From NCBI GenBank assembly GCA_036382515.1, contig DASVHQ010000046.1, forward strand, positions 1-64,000: a stretch of DNA of 64,000 bases, in the 5' to 3' direction. Numbering within the stretch: the stretch's first letter is position 1; each line of letters starts with the position of its first letter. Positions 1 to 8,146 of the stretch are shown piece after piece. The translations under genes were made by a program, and so were the position numbers. The stretch comes from JADGRF01 sp036382515 (GTDB taxonomy: Bacteria > Myxococcota_A > Polyangia > Polyangiales > JAFGIB01). Below the pieces are notes generated by a model. That model saw nothing but the letters and a program-made list of their open reading frames with translations. It was not told where the DNA came from and ran no database searches.

Positions 1-63
1 ATCTCGGACTTTCCGCTCTGTAACAAGAGCTTCGATCTGTCGTACTGCGGTCACGATCTGTGA
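1..63 (+). CDS. C-terminal end of a complex I-like hydrogenase large subunit (partial)
   Basis: An open frame enters from the left edge and stops at a TGA at 61-63, giving 20 residues that end in SFDLSYCGHDL. It sits 13 bases before a ferredoxin/NuoB-type small subunit gene on the same strand. By that position it should be the catalytic large subunit (NuoD/HycE-like) of a membrane-bound group 4 [NiFe] hydrogenase or related complex. Tails of the form DFPLxNxSFxLSYxGxDL are familiar to me from such large subunits, but the fragment is too short to identify alone. The [NiFe] ligand cysteines lie outside the window. Confidence 0.5.
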   Translation: MSDFPLCNKSFDLSYCGHDL

Positions 64-76
64 CGAGGAGCTCGCG

Positions 77-919
77 ATGTTGAAGATCTTGCAGGCGCGC
101 TGGCACCAGGGTCACCGAACCGTGGCTTACCCGGCGCAGGAGCCGACCTTGCCCGAGCGCTTTGTCGGCCAGCCCAGCTTGCAGCCAGCGAAGTGTCCGC
201 AGGGCTGCAGCGAGTGCGTCGCAGCGTGTCCCACGGGCGCGATCACCGTGGATGCCACTGGGCCCAGCCTCGATCAAGGGCGTTGTCTGTATTGCACCGA
301 GTGCAGCGATGCCTGTCCGCACGACGCCATCCACTTCACGCGCGAGTACCGGCTGGCGGCTCGCACGCGCTCGGACCTGATCGTGCGCGACCAAACGGGA
401 CCGCGAGCGGCAGCGCTGAGTGACAAGCTGCGCCGGCTCTTTGGGCGCTCGCTCAAACTGCGACAGGTGAGCGCCGGAGGCTGCAACGCCTGCGAGTCGG
501 ATCTCAACGTGCTCGGCACGGTCGTCTTCGACCTGGGTCGCTTCGGTATCCAGTTCGTGGCTTCGCCTCGCCACGCGGACGGCTTGGTGATCACCGGACC
601 GGTGACCGAGAACATGAAGCTGGCGCTCGAGAAGACGTACAAAGCCATTCCGTCACCGAAGATCGTGATCGCCGTCGGCGCATGTGGCATCTCCGGCGGG
701 CCCTACATCGGGCATAGAGAGGTGTGTGGTGGCGCCGACTCCGTCGTGCCCGTGGATCTGTACATCCCGGGCTGCCCACCTCATCCCTTCACGATCCTGG
801 ACGGCCTGTTGCGCCTGATCGGAAAGATCGAAGACGACGTGGCGAGCGGCGGAAGCTGGGCCGCGAAGTCGGCCGCCAATCGGCTCGCGAGCGCGCAGAC
901 GTTGGACCGCGGCGAGTGA
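77..919 (+). CDS. Ferredoxin-NuoB fusion, hydrogenase-4/formate hydrogenlyase small subunit
   Basis: The 280-residue protein joins two electron-transfer modules that are usually separate (HycF/HyfH and HycG/HyfI). Residues 40-51 and about 70-80 hold two 4Fe-4S motifs (CPQGCSECVAAC, then CLYCTECSDACP), a bacterial ferredoxin fold. From about residue 125 the protein is a NuoB/20 kDa subunit, with CNACESD, GACG and the tail motif YIPGCPPHP supplying ligands of the cluster equivalent to N2. It should pass electrons between the ferredoxin clusters and the catalytic large subunit at the membrane. A GAGGAG site 6 bases before the ATG supports the start. It is the last gene of its operon here; the next gene (yebC) begins 197 bases on and is unrelated. 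Confidence 0.85.
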   Translation: MLKILQARWHQGHRTVAYPAQEPTLPERFVGQPSLQPAKCPQGCSECVAACPTGAITVDATGPSLDQGRCLYCTECSDACPHDAIHFTREYRLAARTRSDLIVRDQTGPRAAALSDKLRRLFGRSLKLRQVSAGGCNACESDLNVLGTVVFDLGRFGIQFVASPRHADGLVITGPVTENMKLALEKTYKAIPSPKIVIAVGACGISGGPYIGHREVCGGADSVVPVDLYIPGCPPHPFTILDGLLRLIGKIEDDVASGGSWAAKSAANRLASAQTLDRGE

Positions 920-1116
920 GCCAGGCTCGCGGTTTCAGTAGCAGCTCGAGCGCGGACCGCAGGGGGACGGCCATGGCGACCAGAGTGTGCCCCAAATGTC
1001 GCAGGCGGGCTGTCGCTTTTGGTGATTGCGGTTATCTTCGGCGCGCGGACTTCGGCGATGGCCGAGCACCGCGCAGCCGTAGGCCGGTGGCCGGCGGCCA
1101 ACCAGGACGGGATCAG

Positions 1117-1818
1117 ATGGGCGCACAGTGGAAGCAGAAGGGTCGCGAGCAGGGCGCAGCGGCAAAAGGCCGGCTTTTCACCAAGCTCGCGAAGGAGATC
1201 ATGGTCGCGGCGAAGTCGGGGCCCGATCCCACGATGAACCCGCGGCTGCGCCTGGCCATCGAGCAAGCCAAGAAAGCCTCGATGACGCGCGACACGCTGG
1301 AGCGCGCGATCAAGAAGGGTGCCGGCCTGCTGGACGAGGCAGTCAACTATGAGCTGGTCACCTACGAGGGCTTCGCGCCGCATCAGGTGGCGGTGATCGT
1401 GGAGTGTCTGACCGACAACAAGAATCGCACCGCGCCGAACATGCGCGTGGCCTTCCGTAAGGGGCAGCTGGGCGCGAGCGGCAGCGTTTCGTGGGACTTC
1501 CTGCGTTGCGGTGCGATCGAAGCGGCGCCCCCGCCGGCCGGCGAGGACCCGGAGGAAGCAGGCATCGAAGCCGGAGCGCAGAACGTGGAGCCCGGTGAGA
1601 GCGGTCAGAGTCGCTTTCTCACCGAGCCGACCGAGCTCGATGCCGTGAGTCGTGCGCTCGCGGGCCGTGGCTGGACGGTCCAGTCCCAGGCGCTGGTCTG
1701 GGTCGCCAAGAATCCCGTGAAGCTCGAGGCTGCGGCGCACTCCGAGGTCGAGGCATTCCTCGAGGCGCTCGATGCCGACGACGACGTGCAGAACATCTAC
1801 ACGGCGCTCGCGGACTGA
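1117..1818 (+). CDS. YebC/PmpR family DNA-binding regulatory protein (translation or transcription regulator)
   Basis: The 233-residue product has the typical YebC opening MGAQWKxKG, the KGRLFTKLAKEI segment, and the core YELVTYEGFAPHQVAVIVECLTDNKNRT, all family hallmarks spread over the three-domain fold. YebC proteins were described as transcription factors and more recently as helpers of translation through difficult motifs such as polyproline. I cannot tell which applies here. Family length is about 240, so this is full length. The frame stays open upstream, and an ATG at 973 would add 48 residues beginning MATRVCPKCRRR, but the conserved family start at 1117 is preferred (AGGAC lies about 7 bases upstream). 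Confidence 0.85.
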   Translation: MGAQWKQKGREQGAAAKGRLFTKLAKEIMVAAKSGPDPTMNPRLRLAIEQAKKASMTRDTLERAIKKGAGLLDEAVNYELVTYEGFAPHQVAVIVECLTDNKNRTAPNMRVAFRKGQLGASGSVSWDFLRCGAIEAAPPPAGEDPEEAGIEAGAQNVEPGESGQSRFLTEPTELDAVSRALAGRGWTVQSQALVWVAKNPVKLEAAAHSEVEAFLEALDADDDVQNIYTALAD

Positions 1819-1893
1819 GCTCGCGCGCTGCGTCATGGCAGCTGACGGCGGCGCACGCCGCCCGCGCTCGCGACCCTGCAGGACACCGCGCCG

Positions 1894-2090
1894 TCAGCTT
1901 GGCGTGAACACGGTGCACGGGAAGGCCGCGTGCAACTGCGCCGTGACGTCGGCCTTGAAGGCGTCGCAGGCGGTGCCGCTGAGCTCGATGGTCTGCGCAT
2001 CGCGCAGGTGCCAGCCGTTGGGGTCGTTGCAGGCCAGGTTCTTGCCGTTGACCGACACGGTGCCCTGCGAGCAGGTGTATGGTACCCCGA
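1894..2090 (-). pseudogene. C-terminal relic of a secreted Cys-containing protein
   Basis: On the minus strand about 65 codons read as a coherent protein end: VPYTCSQGTVSVNGKNLAC, then NDPNGWHLRDAQTIEL, then GTACDAF and a final FPCTVFTPS before the stop at 1894-1896. Four evenly placed cysteines and the alternating hydrophobic pattern look like the beta-rich tail of a myxobacterial secreted protein. Upstream the frame turns into Arg/Gly-rich nonsense antisense to the hydrolase at 2158, and no start codon, RBS or signal peptide is visible. I read it as a truncated remnant. The rest of the gap between yebC and the hydrolase shows nothing else. Confidence 0.4.
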
Positions 2091-2157
2091 GCCAGCGCGG
2101 CCGGCTCAGAAGTGCACCGCCGCGCGCGTTCCACCTGTCTCTGCCGCACCCGAGCCC

Positions 2158-2865
2158 ATGTCCTCCACGCCCACCCTCGTCGTCGTCCCTGGTCTCGACG
2201 GAACCGGTCTCTTGTCGGAGCCGTTGGCGCGTGCGGCGGCGGGCCACTTCGAGGTGCATACACTGCGCTACGACCACGAGGCCGATCAGAGCTACGTGGG
2301 GCTCTCGCAGCGGCTCCAGCAGGAGCTGCCGCAGGACCGTTCATACGTGCTCTTGGCCGAGTCGTTCGGGGGGCCGCTCGCTCTGCGGCTCGCGGCGCTG
2401 GCACCGAGCGGGCTCACGGCGGTGGTGCTGGTCAACTCGTTCCTGCGCTCGCCGATGCGCTGGCCGCAGGGCACGCTGCTGTCGGCGGCGGCCCCTGTTC
2501 TGCTACGACCGCCCGCGTGGGCGGTGCGTCGCATGCTGGTTGGCGAGGATGCGCCCGATGCGCTCGTGCGGTCCGTGCAAGACGCGTTAGGCCAAGTGCC
2601 GGCTGCCGTGCTGCGCGCTCGCTTTGCCACGCTCGTCGGCTGTGACGAGAGCGAGAGCTACCTGCGCTGCATGGCCCCCATGTTCTACCTGCACTCGCGC
2701 GCCGATCGGCTGCTCGGTGAGCGTGCACTCTCGTTGCTTTCGTACCTTCGACCGGGCCTGGTCATCGAGCCGCTCGACGCGCCACATCTGCTCTTGCAGG
2801 CGCGCCCCGACGCCGCGGTCGCCGTGCTGCGCCGCTGGCTGCTCGAAGACAAGTCGCACGCCTGA
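2158..2865 (+). CDS. Alpha/beta hydrolase
   Basis: The 235-residue protein opens with the classic strand-loop VVVPGLDGTG (oxyanion region) and has the nucleophile elbow LLAESFGG near residue 60, placing Ser in an xSxGG context. A late Asp (YLHSRADRLL) and His (LDAPHLLLQ) complete a likely Ser-Asp-His triad. No signal peptide is present, so it should be cytoplasmic. The substrate cannot be inferred from the sequence. The ATG at 2158 is chosen because the alpha/beta fold starts immediately after it; the frame is open further upstream but reads as antisense to the relic at 1894-2090. Confidence 0.75.
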   Translation: MSSTPTLVVVPGLDGTGLLSEPLARAAAGHFEVHTLRYDHEADQSYVGLSQRLQQELPQDRSYVLLAESFGGPLALRLAALAPSGLTAVVLVNSFLRSPMRWPQGTLLSAAAPVLLRPPAWAVRRMLVGEDAPDALVRSVQDALGQVPAAVLRARFATLVGCDESESYLRCMAPMFYLHSRADRLLGERALSLLSYLRPGLVIEPLDAPHLLLQARPDAAVAVLRRWLLEDKSHA

Positions 2866-2990
2866 ACGTTGGCCTGCGCACGGCTGTGCACGCGCTTGCC
2901 GCCGGTGCGCCTGCCGCCGCCTGCTGCGCTTGAGTTTGCGTGCCGACCGCTCCAAACTGCGTGGGCTGCGCGTTTCCCCGAGGTCAAGCC

Positions 2991-3515
2991 ATGAAGTTCA
3001 CGGTCGAGATGCTGACACGCCGGGTCGACTACCTGCGCTTTCGCCAGGTGTACTTCTCCGAGAGCTTCAACCGCGAGATCATGAAAGCCGTGAATTTGCA
3101 GGAGCGCAGCACGCAGGAGCGCGTCGTGGGCGAAGACGGCAAGGAACGTATACGCGTGCGCATCGTGCCGAAGATCGCTTTGCCTGGCGTGATCCAGAAG
3201 CTGCTCGAAGGCCACCCGATCAGCTACGACGAGATCACCGTGTTCGACCCGCAGGCGCGGCAAGCCAGCTTCGCGATCGAGAGCCTGGCGCGCGACAACG
3301 TCCAGGTCACGGGCCAGGTGAGCTTCCTCGACGAAGGTGACGGTGTGCGGTTTCGCTTCGAGGGTGACGCACGCGTGAAGGTGTTCGGTCTCGGCGGCTT
3401 GATCGAGCGCTTCCTGGTGGGCGAGGTGAAGTCGCGCTACGCGCTGCTCGAGCAGGCGTTGCAGCGCTTCGTCGACGAGGGGCGCGATCTCGAGCCGATG
3501 CCACTCGACGGTTGA
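2991..3515 (+). CDS. DUF2505 domain protein (START/polyketide-cyclase-like fold)
   Basis: The 174-residue protein begins MKFTVEMLTRRVDYL and continues with alternating strands, a KIALPGVIQKLLEG segment and a long C-terminal helix (LIERFLVGEVKSRYALLEQALQRFVDEG). This is the layout of DUF2505, an SRPBCC-like lipid- or hydrophobe-binding fold with no assigned function. No signal peptide or membrane segment is seen. The ATG at 2991 is preferred to an upstream in-frame GTG at 2940 because homology-like sequence begins there. It lies between an alpha/beta hydrolase and a nitrate-reductase-associated-like protein, all on the plus strand, so co-transcription is possible. Confidence 0.6.
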   Translation: MKFTVEMLTRRVDYLRFRQVYFSESFNREIMKAVNLQERSTQERVVGEDGKERIRVRIVPKIALPGVIQKLLEGHPISYDEITVFDPQARQASFAIESLARDNVQVTGQVSFLDEGDGVRFRFEGDARVKVFGLGGLIERFLVGEVKSRYALLEQALQRFVDEGRDLEPMPLDG

Positions 3516-3554
3516 TGCTGCAGCGCGCGACACGCTGCGAAGGTGCACTTGCCG

Positions 3555-4010
3555 ATGCGCGATGATGGTCTGTATCTCTTCGACGACGCGGACGCCGAGC
3601 TCACGCTCTTGCCGATGGCGGCGCGGCGCGCGCTCGACCTTGCGTGTCGGCACCTGTCCTTGCAAGGCTGGCAAACGCTCGAGCTCGCGGTGCGGCGCGA
3701 GCTTACCGCGCTCGGCGCGGCGGAAAGTGTCGATGTGGCCGCCGTGGCTCAGTGTCTCGCGCGCGCCGGGCAAGCGTCGCGTGAAGTCGAAGCGTTTGCG
3801 GAGCCGTCCGCCGCGCTGCTACCGCCCGAGCTCTCGATCGCGCTCGGCAGCGCGCGGCCGCTCACGCAAACGCAGTGGTCTGCGCTGCATGCGCTCGATC
3901 GCTACGTGCTCGTGAAGCACGCGCGGCGCGGTAAGCACGAACGCCTGCAGCGCGCCTACGACGAGATCGTGTCAGCTGGCACGGCTACCGGGCCCAACGA
4001 CAAACCCTGA
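3555..4010 (+). CDS. Nitrate reductase-associated-like protein (Nitr_red_assoc family)
   Basis: The 151-residue product has an N-terminal LLPMAARRALDLA segment followed by LSLQGWQTLELAVRREL, and a C-terminal TQTQWSALHALDRYVLVKHAR segment ending in an HE pair. This order (PM..R..LD, then W..L, then a second W..L..L.R..L.K with HE) matches what I recall of the small helical family first noted beside cyanobacterial nitrate reductases. No nitrate genes are in this window and the function is unknown. A GTG at 3543 could add four residues; the ATG at 3555 with AAGG upstream was preferred. No signal peptide. Confidence 0.5.
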   Translation: MRDDGLYLFDDADAELTLLPMAARRALDLACRHLSLQGWQTLELAVRRELTALGAAESVDVAAVAQCLARAGQASREVEAFAEPSAALLPPELSIALGSARPLTQTQWSALHALDRYVLVKHARRGKHERLQRAYDEIVSAGTATGPNDKP

Positions 4011-4016
4011 AACGCA

Positions 4017-4061
4017 AACGCGCGGCACCATGGCTGGCACCGCGCTCTGGCACCGCGCGTT
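4017..4061. terminator. Putative bidirectional terminator between convergent genes
   Basis: A perfect 9-bp inverted repeat (AACGCGCGG at 4017-4025 and CCGCGCGTT at 4053-4061) encloses a 27-base loop that itself carries repeated GGCACCGCGC. It lies between the stop of the plus gene at 4010 and the stop of the minus lipoprotein at 4079. The U-tract is short, so efficiency is uncertain. Confidence 0.45.
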
Positions 4062-4078
4062 GGCGCCGTGCGCCGCGT

Positions 4079-5149
4079 TCAGTTCGTGATCGTGATCGTC
4101 ACGCAGCCCACTCCGCGATCTTTATCGCCGTCGTGGATCACGAACTCGGCGACGTAGGTGCCAGGCGTGAGCCCGAGCGACTTCACGTCCCAGATGATCT
4201 CGGTGTTGAAGCGCTCAGGCAGCGGGGTACCGGCCGGAGCAGGATCCGCGCCCGGGACCTGCGTGCCGATCACGGTCGTGTTGCGCCGGCAACCGCTGCC
4301 GCTCACGGTCGTCGTCTGACTATTATACCAGCCCTTGATGTACTGCGGGAAGTGCGCGGGCCCGCCAGCTTCGGCGGTGAGCGGAGCGATGTAGAGCGCC
4401 GGCTCCCACAGGTAGCCATCGGCGGCCTTGGCAGTGCGATCGCCGGGTGCCGTGATCAGTCCCGTATTTGGATCGATCTGTTCGTTCGGCGCGATGATCT
4501 CGGGGCACTCGTCGTTCATCCAAACCTTGATCTGGCCGTTCTGTCCGACCGACTGGCCCATGGCAGGCGAGTAGGCGGCGAGGATCTGCGGTTCGGTGTT
4601 GATCGCCCGGTCCGCGCACAGAGCCGGTAGCTTGTTGGGCACGCCACCGTCGCCCACGCACTGCGGTCCGAACTCGCCGACGCCGCAGACGCGTGGGGTG
4701 CCGGCGTCGCTGGTCTTGTTGGTGCACTGCGGCCCGAACTCGCCAGCGCCGCACACGTGCGGTGCCGTGCCGCCGTCGACGCCACCGTTGGGGCAGGTCG
4801 GTCCGAACTCGCCGACGCCACAGCCCCCCGGCGTGTTGGGTACCGTGCAGGTGATCTGCTTGCCTGTCGTGTCCAGGCAGGGGCCGTACATCTTGAACTC
4901 GACGGTGCCGGCACAGGTTTGCTTGCCGGTGCCGCAGCAGCTGCGGGTCGCGCCGTCGACCGTGCACGGGTCACCGACGCCGTCGGCGGACTTCGTGGCC
5001 CCGGAGCCGGCAGTGTTCCCGGTCCCAGTCCCGGCTCCGCCCCCGCTGGTTCCAGCGCCACTACTGCCACCCGCACTGTTCGGCCGGGCCGAGCAGGCCG
5101 CCAGCAATACCGCTGCGCACGAGGCAGCAAACCATCGCGTGTTCATCAT
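4079..5149 (-). CDS. Secreted lipoprotein with CGxGEFGP repeats
   Basis: The 356-residue precursor has a short signal peptide ending in the lipobox LLAAC, then a Ser/Gly/Thr linker typical of surface lipoproteins. A middle region carries three similar units, each starting CGVGEFGP or CGAGEFGP and spaced by about 25 residues, rich in Cys and Gly. The C-terminal half looks like an Ig-like domain, with a conserved end GTYVAEFVIHDGDKDRGVGC. Two ATG codons stand side by side; the first is chosen, with AGGAG upstream. The function is unknown, but a surface role anchored to the outer membrane is likely. It is transcribed in the same direction as the radical SAM gene upstream, 246 bases away. Confidence 0.7.
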   Translation of the reverse strand: MMNTRWFAASCAAVLLAACSARPNSAGGSSGAGTSGGGAGTGTGNTAGSGATKSADGVGDPCTVDGATRSCCGTGKQTCAGTVEFKMYGPCLDTTGKQITCTVPNTPGGCGVGEFGPTCPNGGVDGGTAPHVCGAGEFGPQCTNKTSDAGTPRVCGVGEFGPQCVGDGGVPNKLPALCADRAINTEPQILAAYSPAMGQSVGQNGQIKVWMNDECPEIIAPNEQIDPNTGLITAPGDRTAKAADGYLWEPALYIAPLTAEAGGPAHFPQYIKGWYNSQTTTVSGSGCRRNTTVIGTQVPGADPAPAGTPLPERFNTEIIWDVKSLGLTPGTYVAEFVIHDGDKDRGVGCVTITITN

Positions 5150-5395
5150 CCGGGAGCTCCTAACAGAAAGGCCATTGTCCGCGCTTGGACGCAGCGCTGT
5201 CGAGCTTACTGTTCCACGAGCTGCGCAGATCGGCTCACCGTGTGTCACATTTTAGGGGCAGGCGCGCTGGGCCACACCAGCGACCCCCATGAGATCGCCT
5301 GGGATTTCGCTGCGCGCGGCCGGCAACGCCGGGTCGAGCCAACGCGCCCGCAACACCCGGACGGCTCCGAGCATTGCGGGGGCTGTAGGTGTGGG

Positions 5396-7147
5396 CTACC
5401 GCGCAAACAACCGGGCCACGGCGTTCATGCGATAGCGGGTCACGCGCATGTCGGGTGCCCACGCGGTCTCGACGGCCTTGTTCTTGGCGCGTCGGTCGGC
5501 GCGGCGCAGGGCCACGCCGACCACTTCGCCGGCGACGGCTCGAGACGCCGCCTGCAGCATGGAGTCGTTCTCGAGCGCCAGGCGTGCGCGCTCCAGTAGC
5601 TTGCGCGCGCGCTCGGCCACCGCGGCCGAGGGCGCGGTGCGCAACAGTCCGACGATCACGGGATACAGCGCACGCACCTTCGCGAGCGCCGTCCGCGACT
5701 GGTACCGTAAGAACTCGCTCGGGTCGTCACGGAACTGATCGTACGCGAGCAGGTTGCCATCATAGATCTGCAACACGGGCGAGCCGTTTTGCATCTTGAG
5801 CTTGTCGTGCGTGCGATCGAACCAGTACTTGATGTCCGCGGCGCTGAAGTTCTGGAAGTGATGCGTGTCGGCCTCCCACAGGTGGAAGTCTTCCCAGCCG
5901 TAGTTCTGCTTCACCCGCTCTTCCTTCTGCATCAGCTTATAGAGCTTGGTGCCCGGGCAGGGGCGCATCGGGCCGATCTGGTACAAGGTTGGGCGCAGGC
6001 CCACGAAGTAGTCGATGTCGCGCTCGATGTTCTCGGGCTTGTGGAAGTCGAAGCCCAGGATCATGGAGCCGATCGTGAAGATGCCCGCGCCGCGCAGGCC
6101 GGCGAAGAGCTCGGGCGGCGCGATCTCGGTCTTGCGCTTGCTGTAGGTGGCCTGGTTTTCGCCAGCCTCGGTGAGACCCGACTCGACGCCGATCCAGATG
6201 CCCTCCACGCCGCACTCACGCAGCTCGCGCGGCGTGAAGCTCTGCAAGGCTTTCATCGAGCCGAACGAGATCCAGCGGAAGCCCCAGGTGGCGCGATCGG
6301 AGCGGATCAACCTGCCCAGCTCGCGCACCAGCGGCGGGTCGAGGAAGATGTCTTCATCGAAGAGCAAGAAGGTCTGCTCCTTCGTGCCGAGCTTCTTGGC
6401 GTGATGCTTCATGCAGTCGTAGATCTCGGCGGGCGAGAAGACCGAGATCTTCTTGTGGTGGAAGAACGCCGAGGTGTTGCAGAAGTCGCACGCCGAGGGG
6501 CAGCCGAGCGAGACCAAGATCGCAGGCATGTGCGCGATCGTGGTGCGCTTGTCATACGGCCGCACGGTCCCGGGCGGCAGCGTGTACTGCGTGATCGGGC
6601 GGTCGTACGGAGCGTCGCCCAGCAGCTCGCGCATGAAGCGGACGCCTTCGGTGCGGCAGAAGTAGTCGACGTTGGCGAGCAGGTATTCGCGCAGACGCTC
6701 GGGGTCGTTCGGCACGCCTTCGTGCAAGGCGGCGACGCCGTAACCGCCCAGGACGATCTTGGTCGCAGGACGCACCTTGCGGATGTGCTTGACCATGCGT
6801 GCGATGGCCGGGATGTGAATGGTCTTGGTCTCGATGCACACGAGGTCGTAGTCGTCGCGCAGCGCGCGCACGAAGTCGCGCCAGCGCGGATACTCGAGCA
6901 CGGTGGTCTGGTTGCGGATGTTCTCCGCGATCAAGTACATCGCCCACGTGGGCAGCTCGGAGGAGCGCTCGAGCATGGCGTGACCGCGTGCCAGGCGCGC
7001 GCCGAGCAGGTCGCTCGGGGACTGGCCCCACTTGAGCGGGTAGGGGCCGTACGGGTTGGTGATGAGCACGCGCATGTTCCTGCCGCCCGGAATGCTGGGC
7101 GTTGCGCACGGGCTCTGGTTCGCCGCGTCGGTTCCATCCATGGCCAT
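5396..7147 (-). CDS. B12-binding-domain radical SAM protein
   Basis: The 583-residue protein has an N-terminal Rossmann-like cobalamin-type domain (from MRVLITNPYGPYPL to about residue 170) and a radical SAM barrel whose cluster motif is GCPSACDFC (CxxxCxxC) near residue 215. It continues to LYQIGPMRPCPGT, usual in the BchE/HpnR-like group. The family cleaves SAM to a 5'-deoxyadenosyl radical and often methylates or rearranges unreactive carbons. The classical DxHxxG cobalamin motif is not evident, so B12 may bind in another way or be absent. AGGAGG lies 6 bases before the ATG. A 66-base gap separates it from the upstream dehalogenase-like gene, so the two are probably co-transcribed. The substrate is unknown. 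Confidence 0.8.
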   Translation of the reverse strand: MAMDGTDAANQSPCATPSIPGGRNMRVLITNPYGPYPLKWGQSPSDLLGARLARGHAMLERSSELPTWAMYLIAENIRNQTTVLEYPRWRDFVRALRDDYDLVCIETKTIHIPAIARMVKHIRKVRPATKIVLGGYGVAALHEGVPNDPERLREYLLANVDYFCRTEGVRFMRELLGDAPYDRPITQYTLPPGTVRPYDKRTTIAHMPAILVSLGCPSACDFCNTSAFFHHKKISVFSPAEIYDCMKHHAKKLGTKEQTFLLFDEDIFLDPPLVRELGRLIRSDRATWGFRWISFGSMKALQSFTPRELRECGVEGIWIGVESGLTEAGENQATYSKRKTEIAPPELFAGLRGAGIFTIGSMILGFDFHKPENIERDIDYFVGLRPTLYQIGPMRPCPGTKLYKLMQKEERVKQNYGWEDFHLWEADTHHFQNFSAADIKYWFDRTHDKLKMQNGSPVLQIYDGNLLAYDQFRDDPSEFLRYQSRTALAKVRALYPVIVGLLRTAPSAAVAERARKLLERARLALENDSMLQAASRAVAGEVVGVALRRADRRAKNKAVETAWAPDMRVTRYRMNAVARLFAR

Positions 7148-7213
7148 TGTGTTCCTCCTGTGTTTCGCCGAGTTCCGGCAGTCGTTTCACTCGCTACTTC
7201 GAAGCGCGCGGCT

Positions 7214-8146
7214 TCAAAGCGCATGCAGTCGTCGCGTGCTGCTGCGCTCCGTGCCCTTCGCCATGAAGGAACGGACCGCGTCTATGATCAGATCGGGTCG
7301 ATCGTCTTGTAGGAAGTGGTTGGCGTCCTCGATGCGCACCGTGGGCGCATGGTTGGGCAGGCGCTTTTCGAACTGCTCGAGGAACCACGGGACGAACACG
7401 GGATCGCGCATGCCCCAGACGATCTGCGTGGGTACCGTCCAGCCGTCGAGCTCGGCGCCGGTCTCGCGCAAGAGCTGCCACGCCGTGTCCGAGGGACGCA
7501 TCGGCACCTGTCGCACGCTCGCCAGGTGCGCGCGGCGTGACGCCCAGGTCGGATACGGCGCGAGATAGCCCGCCATCACCTCGCGCGTGAGCCGTTCGCG
7601 GTGCGTGATACCAAGCGGCACGAGCAAGCGCACGAAGCCGCCGAGACCTTGCACGAACAGCTCGCCCAGCACCGGGATGCGCAGCGACCATAAGAGCGGG
7701 AACCCCCACGGCCGCGGCCGCAGCCCTGCGAGCTCGGCCGGACTCTCGGGCACGAAGCCCGCGGTGTTCAGCACGACGAGGCGCTTCACGAGTGACTTGT
7801 GTCGTACCGCCCAGGCCAGACCGATCACACCGCCCCAGTCCTGAACGACCAGGGTGATGTCACGCAGCCCGAGCCTCTGCACGAAAGCCTCCAGGCGCAT
7901 CACGTGGGCACGCATCGAGTAGTCCGCGTCTTTGGGCTTGTCCGAGAAGCCGAAGCCCAGGTGATCGGGCGCGATGCAACGATGTTTGTCGGACAGGCCC
8001 GTGATCACGTGGCGGTAGAGATACGACCACGTGGGGTTGCCGTGCAGTAGCAAGATCGTCTCGCCCTTGCCCTCGTCGACGTAGTGCATGCGGTGGCCGC
8101 ACACCTGCGCGAAGTGAGACTCGAACGGGTAGTCGGGCAGCGTCAT
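7214..8146 (-). CDS. Haloalkane dehalogenase-like alpha/beta hydrolase
   Basis: The 310-residue protein shows the haloalkane dehalogenase signature: LLLHGNPTWSYLYR (oxyanion and halide-stabilising Asn) near residue 35 and nucleophile Asp with its Trp in VVQDWGG near residue 105. A second acid follows in WGMRDPVF and the catalytic His in DANHFLQDDRP. Asp as nucleophile means ester-intermediate chemistry on C-halogen bonds. OleB beta-lactone decarboxylases of hydrocarbon synthesis share this fold and motifs, so that is a serious alternative, although no oleA, oleC or oleD lies nearby. The start overlaps the stop of the antiporter gene by 4 bases (ATGA), implying translational coupling. Confidence 0.8.
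   Translation of the reverse strand: MTLPDYPFESHFAQVCGHRMHYVDEGKGETILLLHGNPTWSYLYRHVITGLSDKHRCIAPDHLGFGFSDKPKDADYSMRAHVMRLEAFVQRLGLRDITLVVQDWGGVIGLAWAVRHKSLVKRLVVLNTAGFVPESPAELAGLRPRPWGFPLLWSLRIPVLGELFVQGLGGFVRLLVPLGITHRERLTREVMAGYLAPYPTWASRRAHLASVRQVPMRPSDTAWQLLRETGAELDGWTVPTQIVWGMRDPVFVPWFLEQFEKRLPNHAPTVRIEDANHFLQDDRPDLIIDAVRSFMAKGTERSSTRRLHAL

Noticed and set aside
724..1116. Long in-frame extension of yebC back into the hydrogenase subunit gene
   Set aside because: It overlaps a well-supported gene in another frame, and the conserved YebC start lies at 1117; only the ATG at 973 was kept as a remote option.
781..1836. 350-codon minus-strand frame opposite yebC
   Set aside because: It is an antisense shadow: Arg/His/Ala-rich, no motif, no start signal, and it covers two proven plus-strand genes.
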